From positions 1 to 6,985 of the forward strand of contig JAKSBO010000567.1 in assembly GCA_022361095.1 (NCBI GenBank): a stretch of DNA of 6,985 bases, written 5' to 3'. This document shows positions 5,533 to 6,985 of this stretch, piece after piece (position 1 is the first letter of the stretch; the number at the start of each line of letters is the position of its first letter). Origin of the DNA: Desulfobacterales bacterium. GTDB lineage: Bacteria > Desulfobacterota > Desulfobacteria > Desulfobacterales > Desulfobacteraceae. Below the pieces are notes generated by a model. It was given only the letters and a program-made list of their open reading frames with translations. It ran no database searches and had not been told where the DNA came from. A program made the translations under genes and the position numbers.

Positions 5533-6985
5533 TCAATCCAAAAGCAGCATGCCGATATATTTAATATAATCACCCTTTCGGGCAACGGGCTTGAGATCAA
5601 TACCTGCATTTCGGCACGTTGCATAAACATCGATTCCAGAACCCTCCATTGAAGGCCTTGCAAGTTTCGGGTTCCTGCATTTTCCCGTATCAGGGCATTC
5701 TGTACATATGGTGCATGGCCCGGCGATAAAAGATAAGGCCCTGTAATACCCATGAAGGAAGGCCTTTTTCTCAAGGTCAAGGAGGTTTGTGTGAAAATCT
5801 AAACCTGGCGGTGCACCTTCAATTATCATCACCTGGGCATATTCAGATAGAAGTTCCCTGGTTTTTTCATGCGCCAGTCCATTTGGCGGGCATTTCAGAT
5901 TTGTACTGTATTTTGCGCAGCCAAACCTGCACTTGAGGCGGGGCCATGACGATATCACCACATCTCCGGCAGGTAACAGTGCTGCATGCTTAAACCCTGC
6001 ATCCATCGCCGTGTAATACATTTTATCGTGGAAATTTTCCCCATTAAATTCCGGATCAGCAACCTTCTGTTTTACTGCAATAATCACGGCGGTGTCTGTA
6101 TCAAGATCAAATGTATCTGCAGACGCCATACCTGACGCCTTGAGCCATCCGGTTATCTCACCTGCTTCATGACACCTGCCGTTATAAGTGTTGATCATCA
6201 TATTCAGGTCATAGAGCCTCCCCTTGTGACGGTGTTTTGCTGTACGGTCCGGGAAATAGTCGTGGATTAAAAGAATGCCGTCGCTTTTAAGCAGGCGTAA
6301 CGCCTTGCCCAGCAGTTCCCGTGCCTCCTTTGTACTGTATGCATGGAGAAAATTGCTTAATATAACAAGCCCGAATTTTCTGGTTTCTTCGAACTCAAAA
6401 GACCTGAAGTCGCCACCTGAGACTGCAAAACCCTCCCAATCTGAAGCCCCAGGGTAAAGCCTTTTTGCTGCCCTTATCACATCATCAAGATCAAACAGCA
6501 CGGATTTATCAGCCCCGTATAGTTTGTGTTTTTCGGCGTTTTTCTTCCCCGAATCCATTAAAGCCCGAAGCAAAGAGCCTGCGCCCCCACCCACATCCAG
6601 TAAAGGAAAGTGCCATTCGTATCTTTCGAGTTTTTCAACTATCTCAGGGCATTTAATTTTTATGAGGGCGTCTGTGGCATAAAAATAAATAAAAAATTTT
6701 TCATCAGCATCATCACTGCCTTGGGGTGCGGATGGGGGCTCTTTTTTAAGTAACTGCCGTGAAAGCCCCTGCCATTGTGTTCTCATGTATTTCCTGTATA
6801 GAATAAAATGTCCCATATATTCCGGAGCACTCTTTACTAAAAAACGTGAGGCTGTCTGACTGTTGAACCACATGCTCCGTTCATTAATTACAAGGGCAAG
6901 GCTTTCCATTGACTTTAACAGTCTTTCAAGGCTCTCCTGATCACAAGACAGCCTTGAAGAAAGTTCGTCAAGGTTTAGTATACCC
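5533..6985 (-). CDS. O-methyltransferase fused to a C-terminal DUF2284-type cysteine-rich putative metal-binding domain (5' end outside window)
   Basis: Residues are numbered from the first complete codon at 6984; 483 are visible. The frame is open to the window edge. The residues before the first ATG (6909) read like the winged-helix dimerisation domain of O-methyltransferases (LDELSSRLSCDQESLERLL, 5-23), so that ATG is internal and the start lies upstream. The catalytic domain (about 95-305) belongs to the Methyltransf_2 type: SAM loop LLDVGGGAGSL at 128-138, acidic DLDDV, GGDF, LSNFLHAYS at 209-217, IHDYFPD near 240, and NGRCHEAGE ending at E276. It should transfer a methyl group from SAM to a small-molecule acceptor. 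The C-terminal part (about 320-483) matches the DUF2284 pattern: C352-x3-C356, C365-Pro-Pro, C424-x2-C427-x2-C430-x5-C436, an Arg-Pro-Ser-Met motif at 443-446, and C457. The cysteine spacing suggests Fe-S or other metal binding, which is inferred. The gene ends TGA, four bases before the next start, implying an operon with translational coupling. The substrate is unknown. Confidence 0.88.
   Translation of the reverse strand, partial: GILNLDELSSRLSCDQESLERLLKSMESLALVINERSMWFNSQTASRFLVKSAPEYMGHFILYRKYMRTQWQGLSRQLLKKEPPSAPQGSDDADEKFFIYFYATDALIKIKCPEIVEKLERYEWHFPLLDVGGGAGSLLRALMDSGKKNAEKHKLYGADKSVLFDLDDVIRAAKRLYPGASDWEGFAVSGGDFRSFEFEETRKFGLVILSNFLHAYSTKEARELLGKALRLLKSDGILLIHDYFPDRTAKHRHKGRLYDLNMMINTYNGRCHEAGEITGWLKASGMASADTFDLDTDTAVIIAVKQKVADPEFNGENFHDKMYYTAMDAGFKHAALLPAGDVVISSWPRLKCRFGCAKYSTNLKCPPNGLAHEKTRELLSEYAQVMIIEGAPPGLDFHTNLLDLEKKAFLHGYYRALSFIAGPCTICTECPDTGKCRNPKLARPSMEGSGIDVYATCRNAGIDLKPVARKGDYIKYIGMLLLD

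Noticed and set aside
1..6985. CRISPR arrays, tRNA or rRNA genes, insertion sequences
   Set aside because: No spaced direct repeats, cloverleaf-like sequences, terminal inverted repeats or transposase motifs were seen on either strand. Four genes fill almost the whole window.

Overview
The window carries four protein-coding genes, all on the minus strand and so transcribed from right to left. There are no RNA genes, insertion sequences or CRISPR arrays. The content suggests an anaerobic Gram-negative bacterium: two cobalamin-type radical SAM enzymes, a cysteine-rich putative metal-binding domain, and a membrane-anchored, probably periplasmic, penicillin-acylase-family hydrolase. A sulfate-reducing Desulfobacterota-like host would fit, but this rests on gene content and style only and is a low-confidence inference.

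Right part (about 6985 to 2678): a tight three-gene cassette. First is an O-methyltransferase fused to a C-terminal DUF2284-type cysteine-rich domain; its frame stays open through the right edge, so its true start lies outside the window. Four bases after its stop begins a B12-binding/radical SAM protein. That gene overlaps by 29 bases a second, clearly different B12-binding/radical SAM protein. The spacing implies one operon whose promoter lies beyond the right edge. One SAM-dependent methyltransferase plus two B12-radical SAM enzymes is the kind of set used to methylate or rearrange a small molecule or lipid under anaerobic conditions. The product cannot be read from the sequence.

Middle (2677 to 2541): a 137-base intergenic region with a near-consensus sigma-70-type promoter (TTGACA, 18 bases, TATGAT) and a strong ribosome binding site. 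Both point at the next gene, which is therefore a separate transcription unit.

Left part (2540 to 114): an 808-residue penicillin-acylase-family N-terminal-nucleophile hydrolase with an intact Ser-Asn-Asn-Trp processing and active site and an N-terminal membrane anchor. Base composition is visibly richer in G+C here than in the radical SAM cassette. Hand counts of four 60-base rows each give about 58 percent against about 41 percent, suggesting different histories.

Left edge (1 to 113): two hairpins, each followed by a T-rich run on the plus strand. The second is a textbook intrinsic terminator. They most likely end a plus-strand gene lying left of the window and converging on the acylase gene.
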